Shown here piece after piece: positions 62,640 through 64,000 of a stretch of 64,000 bases of DNA. Position 1 is the first letter of the stretch. Every line of letters begins with the position of its first letter. Source of the DNA: DATCYX01 sp963714425 (lineage in GTDB: Bacteria > Chloroflexota > Anaerolineae > Anaerolineales > UBA4823); assembly GCA_963714425.1 (NCBI GenBank), contig CAVQOI010000014.1, positions 186,001 to 250,000 of the forward strand. The letters run 5' to 3'. Made by a program: the position numbers and the translations under genes. The notes beneath the pieces were generated by a model that did not search any database, was not told where the DNA came from, and worked only from the letters and a program-made list of their open reading frames with translations.

Positions 62640-63446
62640 TTACTGGATCAACCCCCACTTCGTATTCAGCTCATCGAGGGTACCGTCGTCCTTCATGGAC
62701 TGCAGAGCAGCGTCAACCGATGCAGTCAGCTCTGAGCCAGGCGGGAATACAAATGCGAGCGGTTCATCCGATGTAAGCTTCCCACCGATTTTGAGCTGGC
62801 CTTCGTACTCTTCCATGAAGCCCAGGGCAGAGATGTTGTCGATAACCACGGCATCTACGTCTTTGGAGATGAGCGCCAGGACAGAGGCAGGAAAGTCCTC
62901 GAAGGATTTTATACGCTCGGTGGGGAAGTAATCCTGAGCGACCATCTCGTTGGTGGTACCCAGCTGTGTGCCGACAATTCGGTTGGTATCAGCGAGAAAT
63001 TCTTCCTGGCTGGCAGTCTCATCGACGCGCTGGAGCAATACCTGCCCAACGAAAACGTAAGTCATAGAGAAATCAACAATCTCGTCGCGTTCAGCAGTCA
63101 TGGTGACGCCATCAGCGAGCATATCGTACTCACCTGCCTGCATGGCGGGAAAGATGCCATCCCAGGATGCCTGCTTGAACTCAGGGACGCAGTTCAGGCG
63201 CAGGCAGATCTCGCGCACGGCGTCATAGTCCCAGCCCACACCTTCTCCGCTGGCTTCGTCGATCTTATTGAAAGGTGGGTAGGCGTTCTCGACAGCGACC
63301 GTGATGGTCTCGCCCCCAAGGTCGGGTAATCCTCCTGTGACAGGTGCCTGCTCAGGAGGCGCTTCGGTTGCTTGGGGTCCTGCGCAGGCTGCTAGAAGAA
63401 TGGCTGCAAGCATCAGGATGGTTAGAATCCAACTCGATTTTCTCAT
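62640..63446 (-). CDS. Amino-acid ABC transporter substrate-binding lipoprotein
   Basis: 268 residues. Lipobox LAAC at about 18-21. SBP_bac_3 fold (TITVAVENAYPPFNKID, GWDYDAVREICLRLNC, MLADGVTMTAERDEIVDFSMTYVFVGQ). Ligand unknown, probably a polar amino acid. AAGGAGAG before the ATG. The minus-strand order is binding protein then permease. Confidence 0.93.
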   Translation of the reverse strand: MRKSSWILTILMLAAILLAACAGPQATEAPPEQAPVTGGLPDLGGETITVAVENAYPPFNKIDEASGEGVGWDYDAVREICLRLNCVPEFKQASWDGIFPAMQAGEYDMLADGVTMTAERDEIVDFSMTYVFVGQVLLQRVDETASQEEFLADTNRIVGTQLGTTNEMVAQDYFPTERIKSFEDFPASVLALISKDVDAVVIDNISALGFMEEYEGQLKIGGKLTSDEPLAFVFPPGSELTASVDAALQSMKDDGTLDELNTKWGLIQ

Positions 63447-63638
63447 TTTCTCTCTCCTTGTATTGATCTTGGCATCGCCGTTTCGCTGAGTTTTTCGATG
63501 CGACTGCGTAACGGGATATGAAAAGGATAGACTAACTTTTCAATTTTTGCAAGAGGTAACGGTATAATCATTATGGGATTTTAGATATTCAATCATCACA
63601 ATTACGTAATTATTATGCGATTGTTACGGAGTTCACCA

Positions 63639-64000
63639 ATGACTCAATTTCCTGCTCCAGACTGGATTGCAACCCTGAAGGATAAGCTTAACAATGATAT
63701 GAGGTACGCAGAGATAGCCCAGAACTGGGAGGGCGACATGCTTTTTGTTATCGAGCCAGCGGGGAATCTTTCACAACCCGTGACCTATTACCTTGATCTT
63801 TGGCACGGGAAGTGCCGCGATGCCTATATCGTTGAGGATTCTGGGCAGATAAAACCGGTGTTCACGCTAAAAGGTACTTATGATAATTACGTTCGGCTTC
63901 TGAAGGGGGAACTGGATCCCATGCAGGCCATGCTAACACGCAAGCTGGGTGTGCAAGGCAATATGGTGGTTATGATGCGGAATGTACCCACCGTCCTGGA
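63639..64000 (+). CDS. SCP2 sterol-binding-like protein (partial, 3' end outside window)
   Basis: About 120 residues before the window end, starting at an ATG with GGAG 8 bases upstream. MTQFPAPDWIATLKDKLNND, WEGDMLFVIEP, LDLWHGKC and VRLLKGELDPMQAMLTRKL resemble an SCP2-like lipid-binding domain. TATAAT at 63563-63568 could serve it. Not enough is visible to say more. Confidence 0.75.
   Translation, partial: MTQFPAPDWIATLKDKLNNDMRYAEIAQNWEGDMLFVIEPAGNLSQPVTYYLDLWHGKCRDAYIVEDSGQIKPVFTLKGTYDNYVRLLKGELDPMQAMLTRKLGVQGNMVVMMRNVPTVL

Overview
The window reads like a chromosomal segment of a non-phototrophic Chloroflexota bacterium, most likely class Anaerolineae. This is inferred from the gene set and my memory of homologues, not from a search. 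It is almost entirely core and house-keeping DNA: about 55 protein genes on both strands, one tRNA, one clear T-box leader and one candidate 6S-like RNA. I saw no insertion sequence, prophage or CRISPR array.

Layout. 1-2752 (-): a respiratory module (octahaem cytochrome c, Tat-exported four-cluster ferredoxin, NrfD-type membrane subunit cut by the window edge), divergent from an XRE-cupin regulator. 3710-5715 (+): aspS and a structured RNA. 5820-11100 (-): NrtR-like Nudix protein, ornithine cyclodeaminase-family enzyme, large membrane protein, and prfB with its programmed frameshift. 11231-13039 (+): consensus promoter, Trp-specific T-box and a TrpB2-type synthase. 13252-22902 (-): a 1347-residue sensor kinase, a DUF4032 kinase-like protein, a heterodimeric ABC exporter and a cysteine-cluster protein. 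23014-29183 (+): UbiB-type kinase, ilvE, trxB, mdh and citrate synthase. 29243-44738 (mostly -): LysM and zinc-ribbon proteins, hemW (+), isoprenoid genes (idi2, polyprenyl synthase), acpP (+), sucDC, an acetyltransferase, a very large Agl23-like/NHL protein and a pseudouridine synthase. 44827-54033 (mostly +): CNNM/CorC protein, scpB (-), then a tightly coupled run of two lipoproteins, a UDP-glucuronate-decarboxylase-like enzyme, GtrA, a small beta-flower-like protein, a thioesterase, a BchI-like ATPase, a URO-D-family protein and rsmD. 54209-55830 (-): an SPFH protein carrying a C-terminal excisionase-type helix-turn-helix, with a partner. 56026-64000: class II aldolase, Nudix, pentapeptide protein, plsX-fabF, tRNA-Leu(GAG), an amino-acid ABC importer and a partial SCP2-like gene.

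How it fits together. Several TCA-cycle genes (mdh, citrate synthase, sucCD) and lipid genes (acpP, plsX, fabF, idi2, polyprenyl synthase) point to an organism with central and lipid biosynthesis, membrane-bound electron transport and many envelope proteins. AspRS carries the two residues typical of a non-discriminating enzyme, predicting transamidation for Asn-tRNA.

Quality note. Three genes are broken or shortened by single-base changes in short homopolymers (near 40949, 46821 and 54627). Each is repaired by one base, which suggests residual sequencing errors rather than biology. The strongest second-look items are the T-box, the candidate 6S RNA, the paired inverted repeats at 2854-2929, the SPFH-HTH fusion and the RsmD motif change. 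I do not see a clearly novel defence or mobile system.
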